Notes under the pieces: generated by a model
The model's input: only the letters and a program-made list of their open reading frames with translations
Told to the model about the DNA's origin: nothing
Database searches by the model: none
Program-made: the position numbers and the translations under genes
NCBI GenBank assembly: GCA_022708005.1
Contig: JAKIZN010000026.1
Span: forward strand, 1 to 11,441
Direction of reading: 5' to 3'
Origin: Bacteroidota bacterium
Lineage (GTDB): Bacteria; Bacteroidota; Ignavibacteria; Kapaibacteriales; UBA2268
Length of the DNA: 11,441 nt
In this document: piece by piece, positions 1 through 6,221 of the stretch
How the letters are laid out: every line of letters begins with the position of its first letter
How positions within the stretch are numbered: the stretch's first letter is position 1

Positions 1-2
1 CA

Positions 3-317
3 TCGCCGCGTAAAATGCGTCTTGTTATTGACTTGATACGTGGCAAAAAAGCTTATGAAGCTCTGACGATGTTGAAATTTAATAATAAACTCGCAAGCAC
101 AGACGCAGAAATGGTTCTACGCTCAGCTATCGCTAATTTAGATGTGAAAGCAAGAGAAGAAGGCATAAATATTTCAGATGATGATATATTTATCAAAGAA
201 GCGTATGTGAATTGTGGTCCTTCGATGAAACGAATCCTGCCTGCACCGATGGGTCGCGCTTTTAGGATTCGCAAAAGATCGAATCATTTGACAATAGTTG
301 TTGAAGCAAAAGAATAA
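3..317 (+). CDS. rplV: 50S ribosomal protein L22, 5'-truncated
   Basis: This is the C-terminal part of L22, a 23S rRNA-binding protein of the large subunit whose family lines the peptide exit tunnel. The open frame enters from the left edge and reads SPRKMRLVIDLIRGK, the conserved L22 segment, so the ATG at 15 is an internal methionine and the true start lies outside the window. The remaining residues include the AxKAREEG region and the C-terminal block with GPSMKRILPAPMGRAFRIRKRSNH, matching the conserved basic hairpin of the family (GRAxRIxKRxxH). The family is usually about 110-135 residues, so only a short N-terminal piece is missing. rpsC follows after 20 bases, as in S10 operons generally. 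Identification is by sequence pattern and context, and both agree. Confidence 0.95.
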   Translation, partial: SPRKMRLVIDLIRGKKAYEALTMLKFNNKLASTDAEMVLRSAIANLDVKAREEGINISDDDIFIKEAYVNCGPSMKRILPAPMGRAFRIRKRSNHLTIVVEAKE

Positions 318-325
318 TATAAATT

Positions 326-331
326 AAGGAG
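326..331 (+). promoter_or_regulatory. Shine-Dalgarno site for rpsC
   Basis: AAGGAG lies six bases before the TTG at 338. It decides the start: there is no ATG near the expected S3 N-terminus, and the sequence MGQKTNPIGLRLG begins exactly at this TTG. Confidence 0.8.
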
Positions 332-337
332 TTAAAA

Positions 338-976
338 TTGGGACAGAAAACTAATCCTATCGGTCTCAGACTCGGAATCATAAGAAACTGGGATGCAAAT
401 TGGTTCGACGAAAGAAACGTTGCCGAAAAATTATCGGAAGATATAAAGGTTCGTAATTATATACGCAACCGTAAGAAAAAAGCCGGCATATCAAGGATAT
501 TAGTCGAACGTACTGCTAAACAGTTGCGTATAACTATCTATACTTCTCGCCCGGGTGTTATAATTGGCCGCTCAGGAAAAGATATAACTCAACTGGAAGA
601 AGAATTAAAGAAAGTTACGGATAAGGACGTTAAAATTTTGATAAATGAAATTAAACGCCCCGAAGTAGATGCAATTCTTGTAGCAGATAATATTGCTCAA
701 CAGCTCGAAGGACGTATTTCATTCCGTCGTGCTATGAAACAAGCAGTTTCTTCAACAATGAGAATGGGTGCGTTAGGAATTCGCGTAATGTGTTCAGGAC
801 GTCTCGGCGGCGCCGAAATGGCGAGAACTGAGCAATACAAAGAAGGTCGTATTCCACTGCATACTCTTAGAGCGGATATAGACTACGGCACTGCTACTGC
901 TCAAACAATATACGGAGCAATCGGCATCAAAGTATGGATATTCCGCGGTGAAATCATTGGGAAGCAAAATAATTAG
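338..976 (+). CDS. rpsC: 30S ribosomal protein S3
   Basis: S3 binds 16S rRNA in the small-subunit head and helps form the mRNA entry site. The 212 residues match the usual bacterial length. The N-terminus MGQKTNPIGLRLG is diagnostic. A type II KH domain covers roughly residues 39-108, with its GxxG loop as GRSG at 77-80. The basic RRAMK segment near 130-134 corresponds to the part of E. coli S3 linked to mRNA unwinding. The C-terminal domain contains GRLGGAEMARTE and the RADIDYGTATAQT-type motif. The start is TTG, supported by a well-spaced AAGGAG. It lies 20 bases after rplV and 25 bases before rplP, so it is very probably co-transcribed with both. No unusual residues are seen. Confidence 0.98.
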   Translation: MGQKTNPIGLRLGIIRNWDANWFDERNVAEKLSEDIKVRNYIRNRKKKAGISRILVERTAKQLRITIYTSRPGVIIGRSGKDITQLEEELKKVTDKDVKILINEIKRPEVDAILVADNIAQQLEGRISFRRAMKQAVSSTMRMGALGIRVMCSGRLGGAEMARTEQYKEGRIPLHTLRADIDYGTATAQTIYGAIGIKVWIFRGEIIGKQNN

Positions 977-1001
977 TGGAATTTTATAAGGCAAATAAAT
1001 A

Positions 1002-1433
1002 ATGTTATCACCAAAGAGAATAAGATATCGCAAAACTCAACGCGGCAAGATGAAAGGCAACTCCGAAAGAGGTTCGCTCGTTACGTTCGGCTCGTATGGC
1101 TTGAAAGCACTCGAATCGCATTGGATAACCAATCGCCAAATCGAATCCGCTCGTATTGCGATTAATAGATACCTCAAACGCGACGGTAAGGTCTGGATAA
1201 GAATCTTCCCTGATAAACCATATACCAAAAAGCCAGCTGAAACAAGGCAAGGCAGCGGTAAAGGTAGCCCAGAGGGTTGGGTGGCAGTTGTTCGCCCGGG
1301 CAGAATCCTATTTGAAGTCGATGGCGTTGCTCGCGATGCCGCTAAAGAAGCATTGAGACTTGCTTCTAATAAGTTACCAATTAAAACGAAATTTGTTACA
1401 CGTATAGATTTAACTTATAATGAAGCCACGTAA
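1002..1433 (+). CDS. rplP: 50S ribosomal protein L16
   Basis: L16 binds 23S rRNA near the A-site tRNA elbow and the peptidyl transferase region and is a late assembly protein. The 143 residues match the family length (about 136-144). The start [19 protein letters not shown], the IRIFPDKP motif at about 66-73 and the [14 protein letters not shown] region are all characteristic. Arg82, in TRQGSGKG, aligns with E. coli Arg81, which is hydroxylated there; whether that happens here is unknown. A TAAGG sequence about ten bases upstream is the likely ribosome binding site. The last 14 bases overlap rpmC in another frame, which suggests translational coupling of L16 and L29. Confidence 0.98.
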   Translation: MLSPKRIRYRKTQRGKMKGNSERGSLVTFGSYGLKALESHWITNRQIESARIAINRYLKRDGKVWIRIFPDKPYTKKPAETRQGSGKGSPEGWVAVVRPGRILFEVDGVARDAAKEALRLASNKLPIKTKFVTRIDLTYNEAT

Positions 1434-1626
1434 TGCAAAAAGTTTAAGAGAACTGACCGAAGCAGAATTGGTTAGACTTCTGGAAGAATCGCAAGAAACA
1501 CTTGCAAAACAAAGATTCCAGCATTCGCTCAAGCAGTTGCAAGATACTGCTTACTTGAAAATACTAAAAAAAGACATCGCCCGTATGCGAACTTTAATTA
1601 ACGAACGCCGTAGTTCTCAAATATAA
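1420..1626 (+). CDS. rpmC: 50S ribosomal protein L29
   Basis: L29 is a small helical protein near the peptide exit, where SRP and trigger factor dock in studied bacteria. The 68 residues fit the family (about 60-75). The [16 protein letters not shown] segment (about 9-24) forms the first helix of the two-helix hairpin. The second helix includes [15 protein letters not shown], the conserved (I/V)KxxIARxxT pattern. The ATG at 1420 is inside the end of rplP; the next ATG (1433) is out of frame and soon hits a stop, so the overlapping start is the credible one. rpsQ should follow and its start is 13 bases downstream. Confidence 0.95.
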   Translation: MKPRNAKSLRELTEAELVRLLEESQETLAKQRFQHSLKQLQDTAYLKILKKDIARMRTLINERRSSQI

Positions 1627-1638
1627 AGGTAACTGAAA

Positions 1639-1909
1639 ATGGAAAATATTGCAAATATCAATGAAACCGCCCAAGAAGTAAAATCTCGCAAGAGAGTGCT
1701 TGTAGGCAAAGTTACATCGTCGAAAGCAGACAAAACTATTTCCGTTGTGGTTGTCAGCCGAGTTGCCCATCCGATTTATAAAAAATATTATAAAAAACGA
1801 CGAATTAAACGAAGCTAACCAAGGCGATACAGTTCGAATAATCGAGTCGCGTCCGATGAGCGCTCGCAAAAGATGGACGCTTGTAGAAGTTGTCGAACGT
1901 GCTAAGTAA
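1639..1909 (+). pseudogene. rpsQ: 30S ribosomal protein S17, frameshifted by an apparent 20-base deletion
   Basis: S17 is a primary 16S rRNA-binding protein of the small-subunit body. The first frame starts at ATG 1639 (AAAGG upstream). After about 17 variable residues it gives [20 protein letters not shown] and then [12 protein letters not shown], and stops at 1816-1818 after 59 residues. The remainder continues in the next frame from about 1796 as [33 protein letters not shown] and RAK, stopping at 1907-1909. In E. coli and Bacteroides S17, 21 residues separate HPIY from GD; here only 43 bases do, so 20 are missing. They would encode the KxFxAH part of the usual KKTTKFxAHDE segment plus two bases of the His codon. 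S17 is normally needed for growth, so an assembly or sequencing error, a second copy elsewhere, or slippage on the A6 run (1792-1797) are the options. Identity as rpsQ is secure; the biological state is not. Confidence 0.88.
1777..1797 (+). repeat. Direct repeat TATAAAAAA inside rpsQ
   Basis: TATAAAAAA occurs at 1777-1785 and again at 1789-1797. The apparent 20-base deletion in rpsQ falls immediately after the second copy. Short direct repeats and A6 runs promote polymerase slippage and also cause sequencing and assembly errors, so the repeat is relevant to the break but does not say which cause applies. Confidence 0.7.
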
Positions 1910-1926
1910 TATAGAGGGCTATAAAA

Positions 1927-2295
1927 ATGATATATGAAGAAACAAATTTGACGGTTGCTGATAATTCGGGCGCGAAAAAAGTCCGCTGCATTCGTATTCT
2001 CGGTGGCCACGGCAAAAAGTTTGCATCAGTTGGAGACGTGATAGTTGTAGCAGTCAAGAGCGCTATTCCAAATGCAGCTGTTAAAAAAGGCACTGTCCAA
2101 AAGGCAGTCGTCGTTCGTACAGCTAAAGAAATTCGCAGAAAAGATGGCTCGTATATCAGATTTGATGAAAACGCAGCCGTTATTCTTAATGATAAAGGCG
2201 AGCCAAGAGGAACACGTATTTTTGGACCCGTTGCTCGTGAGCTTCGTGAAAAGAATTATATGAAAATTGTTTCACTCGCTCCCGAAGTTATTTAA
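1927..2295 (+). CDS. rplN: 50S ribosomal protein L14
   Basis: L14 binds 23S rRNA at the subunit interface and contacts 16S rRNA and L19 in the family. The 122 residues are exactly the typical bacterial length. The N-terminus has [17 protein letters not shown], with the family hallmark A-D-N-S-G-A. The centre has [13 protein letters not shown] followed by [13 protein letters not shown], and the C-terminus has [14 protein letters not shown] and ends in LAPEVI. GAGGG about nine bases upstream of the ATG may act as ribosome binding site. It starts 17 bases after the rpsQ stop, the standard order. Nothing unusual is visible. Confidence 0.98.
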   Translation: MIYEETNLTVADNSGAKKVRCIRILGGHGKKFASVGDVIVVAVKSAIPNAAVKKGTVQKAVVVRTAKEIRRKDGSYIRFDENAAVILNDKGEPRGTRIFGPVARELREKNYMKIVSLAPEVI

Positions 2296-2305
2296 GGTGA
2301 AAATT

Positions 2306-2623
2306 ATGACTAAGCTAAAAATTAAAAAAGGCGATACAGTTCAAGTGATAGCTGGCGATGACAAAGGTCGCACAGGCAGAGTGCTCGAAGTTTATCCCGG
2401 TAAGATGAGAATATTGGTAGAGCAAGTGAATGTCCATAAAAAGCATTCTCGCCCAAGCCAAGCAAATCCAAACGGCGGTATTATTTCGATGGAAATGCCT
2501 ATTCATTACTCAAACGTAATGATGGTCGATTCCGAAAAAAAATCAACAAGAATTGGCATTCGTCGAGATGCAAAAAGCAATACAGCAATTAGGTTTGCTC
2601 GCACAAATAAAAAAGATTTATAA
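2306..2623 (+). CDS. rplX: 50S ribosomal protein L24
   Basis: L24 starts large-subunit assembly by binding the 5' end of 23S rRNA. The chosen start gives 105 residues, beginning MTKLKIKKGDTVQVIAGDDKG, which is the KOW-motif region (about residues 5-35). A conserved VNVHKKHSRPSQANPNGGI segment and an ETPIHYSNV-type motif (EMPIHYSNVM) follow. An in-frame ATG at 2267 would add 13 residues unlike any L24 and lies inside rplN, so 2306 is preferred; AAGGTGA at 2294-2300 is the ribosome binding site. Ten bases separate it from the rplN stop. Confidence 0.97.
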   Translation: MTKLKIKKGDTVQVIAGDDKGRTGRVLEVYPGKMRILVEQVNVHKKHSRPSQANPNGGIISMEMPIHYSNVMMVDSEKKSTRIGIRRDAKSNTAIRFARTNKKDL

Positions 2624-2644
2624 TATTAGGCAGTTATAGATAAT

Positions 2645-3304
2645 ATGGCAAGTAAATCAACAAAACCAGCAGCACAAGGGAAGCAAGCCCAAAGCAAGAG
2701 AGGCGACTTCCCGTTTGAAGGCAAACGCTTGGAAGACGTTAAAGGCGAACCAGCTCCAAAGCCGAGGTTGTATGATTTCTATCGCGAACAAGTTGTTCCA
2801 GCTATGATGAAACGCTTTAATTATTCATCGATTATGGAAGTTCCGAAATTAGAAAAAATATGCCTCAATATGGGCATAGGCGAAGCCGCCCAAGACTTGA
2901 AGCTATTGCAAAGTGCTGTAAACGAACTTGAGCTCATATCTGGACAAAGACCAGTAGTAACAAGAGCAAAAAAGGCTATTTCAAATTTTAAATTGCGTCA
3001 AGGAATGCCAATTGGAGCAATGGTAAATCTACGTCGAGCAAGAATGTATGAGTTCTTGGATAGATTTATCAATATAGCATCGCCACGTATTCGCGACTTT
3101 CGCGGGTTCAGCGATAAAAGCTTCGATGGGCGTGGCAATTACTCAATCGGTATCAAGGAACAGATTATCTTCCCTGAAATCGATGTAGACAAAGTGTCGA
3201 AAATCGGTGGGCTAGACATTACTTTTGTAGTCCGCTCGAAATCCGACGAAGAATCATTAGCATTATTACAAGAATTTGGTTTTCCATTCCGTAAAAGAGA
3301 TTGA
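2645..3304 (+). CDS. rplE: 50S ribosomal protein L5 with N-terminal extension
   Basis: L5 binds 5S rRNA and contacts P-site tRNA in the central protuberance. The core begins near residue 41 ([15 protein letters not shown]) and continues through [18 protein letters not shown], the [19 protein letters not shown] block, RIRDFRGF, and the C-terminal FPEIDVDKV with GGLDITFV. This core, about 179 residues, is the standard L5 length. The first 40 residues are extra: a Lys/Ser/Gln/Ala-rich, probably disordered segment with no recognisable domain. The frame is open from ATG 2645, with only a weak AGG-containing sequence upstream. An in-frame TTG at 2768 would give a normal-length protein but has no clear ribosome binding site. 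I prefer 2645. Neighbours are rplX (21 bases before) and rpsN (7 bases after). Confidence 0.95.
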   Translation: MASKSTKPAAQGKQAQSKRGDFPFEGKRLEDVKGEPAPKPRLYDFYREQVVPAMMKRFNYSSIMEVPKLEKICLNMGIGEAAQDLKLLQSAVNELELISGQRPVVTRAKKAISNFKLRQGMPIGAMVNLRRARMYEFLDRFINIASPRIRDFRGFSDKSFDGRGNYSIGIKEQIIFPEIDVDKVSKIGGLDITFVVRSKSDEESLALLQEFGFPFRKRD

Positions 3305-3311
3305 GATAACT

Positions 3312-3581
3312 ATGTCAAAAATAAGCGTAAAAACTCGTAACGACAAAAGACAAAGGCTCGTCGAAAAACATCTCGCAAAGCGAGAAGAACTAAAAGCACA
3401 AGGCGATTGGGTTGGCTTGCAAAAGCTCCCACGCAATAGTTCGCCGACACGTTTGAGAAGTCGTTGCACAGTAACAGGTAGAGGCAGAGCCGTTTATCGT
3501 AAATTCGGACTATGCCGTAATGTTTTCCGTCAGTTAGCTCTGGAAGGTAAAATTCCAGGTGTTCGTAAAGCCAGTTGGTGA
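3312..3581 (+). CDS. rpsN: 30S ribosomal protein S14, zinc-independent short form
   Basis: S14 is a small-subunit head protein, and 89 residues is the length of the short bacterial type seen in Bacteroidota. The C-terminal half, [20 protein letters not shown] then [13 protein letters not shown] and VRKASW, is the family signature. Zinc-binding S14 has two CxxC pairs; here only the first Cys of each pair remains (Cys52 and Cys68) and the partners are Thr55 and Val71, so a zinc site is not expected. An in-frame ATG at 3276 lies inside rplE and adds 12 unrelated residues, so 3312 is chosen. It begins seven bases after the rplE stop. Confidence 0.97.
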   Translation: MSKISVKTRNDKRQRLVEKHLAKREELKAQGDWVGLQKLPRNSSPTRLRSRCTVTGRGRAVYRKFGLCRNVFRQLALEGKIPGVRKASW

Positions 3582-3600
3582 TATTAATTTGGTAGGAATT

Positions 3601-3996
3601 ATGCCAGTAACAGATCAAATTGCAGATTTTTTAACACGTATTCGAAATGCAGGGAAGGCAGGTCATAAGACCGTATCAATTCCCAGTTCGAAGCTAAAAC
3701 TTGCTATGAGCAAAATCCTTAAAGAACAAGGGTTTATAGCAGATTTTGAAGAAATTCAAGACAGCGTACAAGCTCAAATAAAAGTTAATTTAAGATACTA
3801 TAATAGAGAACCCGCTATTCGTGAGCTAAAAAGGGTAAGCAAGCCCGGACGCCGTGTGTATGTGCCAGTGGATCAACTTCCACGCATCAAGAACGGACTC
3901 GGCATCGCTATCATTTCGACTTCCAAAGGTGTGATGACCGAAAAAGAAGCGAAGAAATTCAACGTCGGCGGTGAATTCATTTGTTCAGTTTGGTAA
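3601..3996 (+). CDS. rpsH: 30S ribosomal protein S8
   Basis: S8 binds helix 21 of 16S rRNA early in assembly; in E. coli it is also the translational repressor of the spc operon. The 131 residues are typical. The N-terminus DQIADFLTRIRNA and the C-terminal signature ISTSKGVMT, EAKKFNVGGEFICSVW are diagnostic. The ATG at 3601, with TAGGA upstream, is preferred over an in-frame ATG at 3559 that would add 14 residues from inside rpsN. No S8-binding mimic of the E. coli type was recognised upstream of rplE, so autoregulation cannot be claimed. Confidence 0.97.
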   Translation: MPVTDQIADFLTRIRNAGKAGHKTVSIPSSKLKLAMSKILKEQGFIADFEEIQDSVQAQIKVNLRYYNREPAIRELKRVSKPGRRVYVPVDQLPRIKNGLGIAIISTSKGVMTEKEAKKFNVGGEFICSVW

Positions 3997-4003
3997 TCTA
4001 ATT

Positions 4004-4009
4004 AAGGAG
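4004..4009 (+). promoter_or_regulatory. Shine-Dalgarno site for rplF
   Basis: AAGGAG ends six bases before the GTG at 4016. It supports GTG as the start instead of an in-frame ATG at 3971 that lies inside rpsH. Confidence 0.8.
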
Positions 4010-4015
4010 CCTATT

Positions 4016-4555
4016 GTGTCGAGGGTTGGTAAAAAAATAATAGTTATTCCTGACAAAGTTCAGGTAAAGATTGAGGATAGACTTCTCAAGGCAAAAGGTC
4101 CAAAAGGCGAGCTTTCTTTTAGATTGCCTGAAGAAATAGATTATGTATTTGAAAATAATACATTGAGCTTCAGTCGCCAGGACGACCAAAAGCGAGTCCG
4201 CTCTTTGCACGGACTAACCCGTACAGAAGCCTATAACGCTATCTTCGGAGTATCCGAAGGTTTTACAAAAACATTGTTAATCGAAGGTGTTGGTTTTAAG
4301 GTAGAAATGAAAGGCAAAAAATTATTGCTTTCGCTTGGATATTCGCATCAAATATTGCTTATACCGCCAGATGGCATTACTATCGAAGCGCCAACGCCTA
4401 CTCAAATTAAAATATTTGGCATTGATAAGCACGTAGTCGGGCTTGTTGCAGCCAAGATTCGCGCACTTCGCCCGCCGGAGCCATATAAAGGCAAAGGTAT
4501 TCGCTACGAAGGTGAGTATGTCCGCCGCAAAGCTGGCAAGACATCTGCTAAGTAA
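4016..4555 (+). CDS. rplF: 50S ribosomal protein L6
   Basis: L6 binds 23S rRNA near the sarcin-ricin loop and the factor-binding site. It has two similar domains of about 80 residues each. From GTG 4016 the product is 179 residues, the family norm, starting MSRVGKKIIVIPDKV. The C-terminal block RPPEPYKGKGIRYEGEYVRR is the L6 signature, and KAGKTSAK ends the protein. The ATG at 3971 would add 15 residues from the rpsH overlap and is not supported. Order rpsH-rplF-rplR is the standard spc arrangement. No missing region or odd residue was seen. Confidence 0.97.
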   Translation: MSRVGKKIIVIPDKVQVKIEDRLLKAKGPKGELSFRLPEEIDYVFENNTLSFSRQDDQKRVRSLHGLTRTEAYNAIFGVSEGFTKTLLIEGVGFKVEMKGKKLLLSLGYSHQILLIPPDGITIEAPTPTQIKIFGIDKHVVGLVAAKIRALRPPEPYKGKGIRYEGEYVRRKAGKTSAK

Positions 4556-4606
4556 GTCTCGCGCTATTTGTTAATATGTTTCTTGAGAAAGGAATTAAAA
4601 GAAAAA

Positions 4607-4978
4607 ATGAGAATTCAACAATTAAAAGTGCATCGAAGAAATCGTCGTAAAATGAGCATTCGCAATAAGGTGTTTGGCTTTGCTGAAAAGCCACGCCTTA
4701 CTGTAACGAGAAGCCTAAAGCACATCTCTGCTCAAATAATAAACGACGTAGATGGAAAAACACTCGTTTCGGCATCATCTAACGATAAGGAATTGCGTGG
4801 TATGATAAAGCCAGAAATGAAAAGAACAGAAGTCAGCAAAATCGTAGGCGCCCAGTTAGCCAAAAGGGCATTAGCCGCAAATATTGGCGCTGTTGCGTTC
4901 GATAGAAATGGCTATATATATCATGGTCGCATAAAAGCACTAGCAGACGGAGCCCGCGAGGGTGGTCTTAATTTTTAA
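4607..4978 (+). CDS. rplR: 50S ribosomal protein L18
   Basis: L18 binds 5S rRNA with L5 and anchors it in the central protuberance. The 123 residues fit the family. The basic N-terminus (HRRNRRKMSIRNKVFG), EKPRLTVTRSLKHISAQIIN and the C-terminal FDRNGYIYHGRIKALADGAR with EGGLNF are typical. The ATG at 4607 is chosen because L18 proteins begin with a short basic segment. An in-frame ATG at 4568 adds 13 residues unlike the family. AAAGGA (4588-4593) sits 13 bases upstream, a rather long spacing, so the exact start is slightly uncertain. Confidence 0.95.
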   Translation: MRIQQLKVHRRNRRKMSIRNKVFGFAEKPRLTVTRSLKHISAQIINDVDGKTLVSASSNDKELRGMIKPEMKRTEVSKIVGAQLAKRALAANIGAVAFDRNGYIYHGRIKALADGAREGGLNF

Positions 4979-4997
4979 AAAGTTCTCTACTAAGACT

Positions 4998-5003
4998 AAG
5001 GAG
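4998..5003 (+). promoter_or_regulatory. Shine-Dalgarno site for rpsE
   Basis: AAGGAG lies five bases before the GTG at 5009 and supports that codon as the S5 start. Confidence 0.8.
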
Positions 5004-5008
5004 AAGTT

Positions 5009-5512
5009 GTGTCAAGAATTAAATCATCAGAATTAGAATTAAAAGACAAATTAGTTTACGTCGGCAGGACCGCCAAAGTAGTAAAAGGCGGTCGTCGTTT
5101 CAATTTCTCGGCAATCGTAGTTGTCGGCGATGGTAACGGTCATGTCGGCTATGGCTTGGGTAAAGCAAGCGAAGTAGTAGATGCAGTTACGAAAGCAACC
5201 GAAGCCGCAAAGAAAAGCATTGTCAAAGTACAACTGCAAGGAACGACAATACCACACGAGGTTGTGGGTAGATTCGGAGCGGCAAAAGTTCTTATTCGCC
5301 CGGCTACACCCGGTACAGGCGTTATCGCCGCCGGCGGGGTACGTGCAATCTTAGAACTCGCAGGCGTGCAAGACGTTTTAACTAAAAGTCTCGGTTCATC
5401 TAATCCGCATAACACTATTAAAGCCGTTATCAAAGGGCTTACCGAAATGGAAGACGCCACTCAAGTCGCTGCAAGGCGAGGCATCCCAGTAGAAAAAGTT
5501 CTTCGCGGATAA
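5009..5512 (+). CDS. rpsE: 30S ribosomal protein S5
   Basis: S5 lies at the mRNA entry region of the small subunit and affects decoding accuracy. The 167 residues match the usual length. The N-terminal double-stranded RNA-binding-like domain (about 10-75) holds the S5 signature [20 protein letters not shown] followed by [14 protein letters not shown]. The C-terminal domain contains [20 protein letters not shown] and the conserved [12 protein letters not shown] start with a good AAGGAG. The 51-base gap to rpmD is one of the larger gaps in this block and holds a small hairpin. Confidence 0.98.
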   Translation: MSRIKSSELELKDKLVYVGRTAKVVKGGRRFNFSAIVVVGDGNGHVGYGLGKASEVVDAVTKATEAAKKSIVKVQLQGTTIPHEVVGRFGAAKVLIRPATPGTGVIAAGGVRAILELAGVQDVLTKSLGSSNPHNTIKAVIKGLTEMEDATQVAARRGIPVEKVLRG

Positions 5513-5513
5513 T

Positions 5514-5539
5514 AAAGCAGCTAAATGCTTTTTTTAGCT
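5514..5539 (+). terminator. Possible weak attenuator: two alternative hairpins between rpsE and rpmD
   Basis: AAAGCA (5514-5519) can pair with TGCTTT (5526-5531) around a six-base loop, followed by further T residues (T-run 5529-5535), which resembles a small intrinsic terminator. An overlapping alternative pairs AGCTAAA (5519-5525) with TTTAGCT (5533-5539). The two cannot form together. Stems are short, with only two G-C pairs each, so full termination is unlikely in an operon whose downstream genes are needed. Partial attenuation or an RNA processing site is possible, as is chance in AT-rich DNA. Confidence 0.35.
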
Positions 5540-5563
5540 TGATTATAATAAAAGGTAATTGTT

Positions 5564-5749
5564 ATGAGCAAATTAAAAATAACCCAAACACGCAGCACAA
5601 TTAAACGCTTGGAAAAACAAAAGCGTACTATCGAAGCGCTCGGCTTGGGCAGACCAAACTATTTTAATGTTTTACCAGACAATCCGCAAACTCGCGGAAT
5701 GATAGAAGTTGTAAAACATCTAGTTAAAGTTGAAGAAGTTTCAGAATAA
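5564..5749 (+). CDS. rpmD: 50S ribosomal protein L30
   Basis: L30 is a small large-subunit protein, and 61 residues is typical. The conserved pattern is clear: KLKITQTRSTIKRLEKQKRT at about 3-22, then the LGLGRPN region, then the C-terminal DNPQTRGMIEVVKHLVKVEE. The last block is the strongest match to family members. It sits between rpsE and rplO, its standard position. AAAGG about eight bases upstream of the ATG is the likely ribosome binding site. Confidence 0.95.
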   Translation: MSKLKITQTRSTIKRLEKQKRTIEALGLGRPNYFNVLPDNPQTRGMIEVVKHLVKVEEVSE

Positions 5750-5762
5750 TTAAAGTAATAAA

Positions 5763-6221
5763 ATGAAGCACATTGGTAACTTAAACAAAGCACAAGGAGC
5801 CACCCACAAGAAAAAACGTATAGGACGTGGTGCAGGCTCCGGTCATGGCGGGACATCTACACGTGGGCATAAAGGTCAGAAATCGCGTAGCGGTGCGACA
5901 ATTCCACGCCACTTTGAAGGCGGCCAAATGCCTTTGAATAGACGCTTGCCCAAGTTCGGTTTTACTAACCCATTCAGAGTCGAATATCAAGTTCTTAATG
6001 TAGGGACTTTGCAGCAGTTAATTGACGAAAAGCGTATTGCTAATGCGGTTGATTTTGAACAATTATTTGCACTTGGAGTTATATCCAAAGGCAGAGTGCC
6101 TCTTAAAATATTGGGCAACGGCGAACTAACTTCGCCTATTGAAGTCTCCGCTCACGCTTTCTCTCAATCAGCTAAGACAAAAATCGAATCTGCGGGAGGT
6201 AAAGCTATAACAAATGGCTAA
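5763..6221 (+). CDS. rplO: 50S ribosomal protein L15
   Basis: L15 is a late-assembly large-subunit protein with a Gly/Arg-rich N-terminal arm that threads into 23S rRNA. The 152 residues fit the family (about 144-155). The arm shows KKKRIGRGAGSGHGGTSTRG followed by HKGQKSRSG, and FEGGQMPLNRRLPKFGFTN is the usual L15 motif. The C-terminal globular part includes KILGNGELTSPIEVSAHAFS and ESAGGKA. The stop at 6219-6221 overlaps the secY start by eight bases, suggesting translational coupling of L15 and SecY. Confidence 0.97.
   Translation: MKHIGNLNKAQGATHKKKRIGRGAGSGHGGTSTRGHKGQKSRSGATIPRHFEGGQMPLNRRLPKFGFTNPFRVEYQVLNVGTLQQLIDEKRIANAVDFEQLFALGVISKGRVPLKILGNGELTSPIEVSAHAFSQSAKTKIESAGGKAITNG

Noticed and set aside
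1792..1797. A6 run in rpsQ as a programmed frameshift site
   Set aside because: Slippage could restore frame, but the product would still lack seven conserved loop residues, and no S17 family precedent is known to me. Kept only as an alternative under the rpsQ finding.
1594..2010. 138-residue reverse-strand open frame across rpsQ and rplN
   Set aside because: It lies antisense to recognisable S17 and L14 codons, has no family resemblance and no ribosome binding site evidence; it is a by-product of the forward coding pattern.
4579..4590. TTTCTTGAGAAA palindrome before rplR as an operator
   Set aside because: A four-pair stem overlapping the putative ribosome binding site, expected often by chance in AT-rich DNA.
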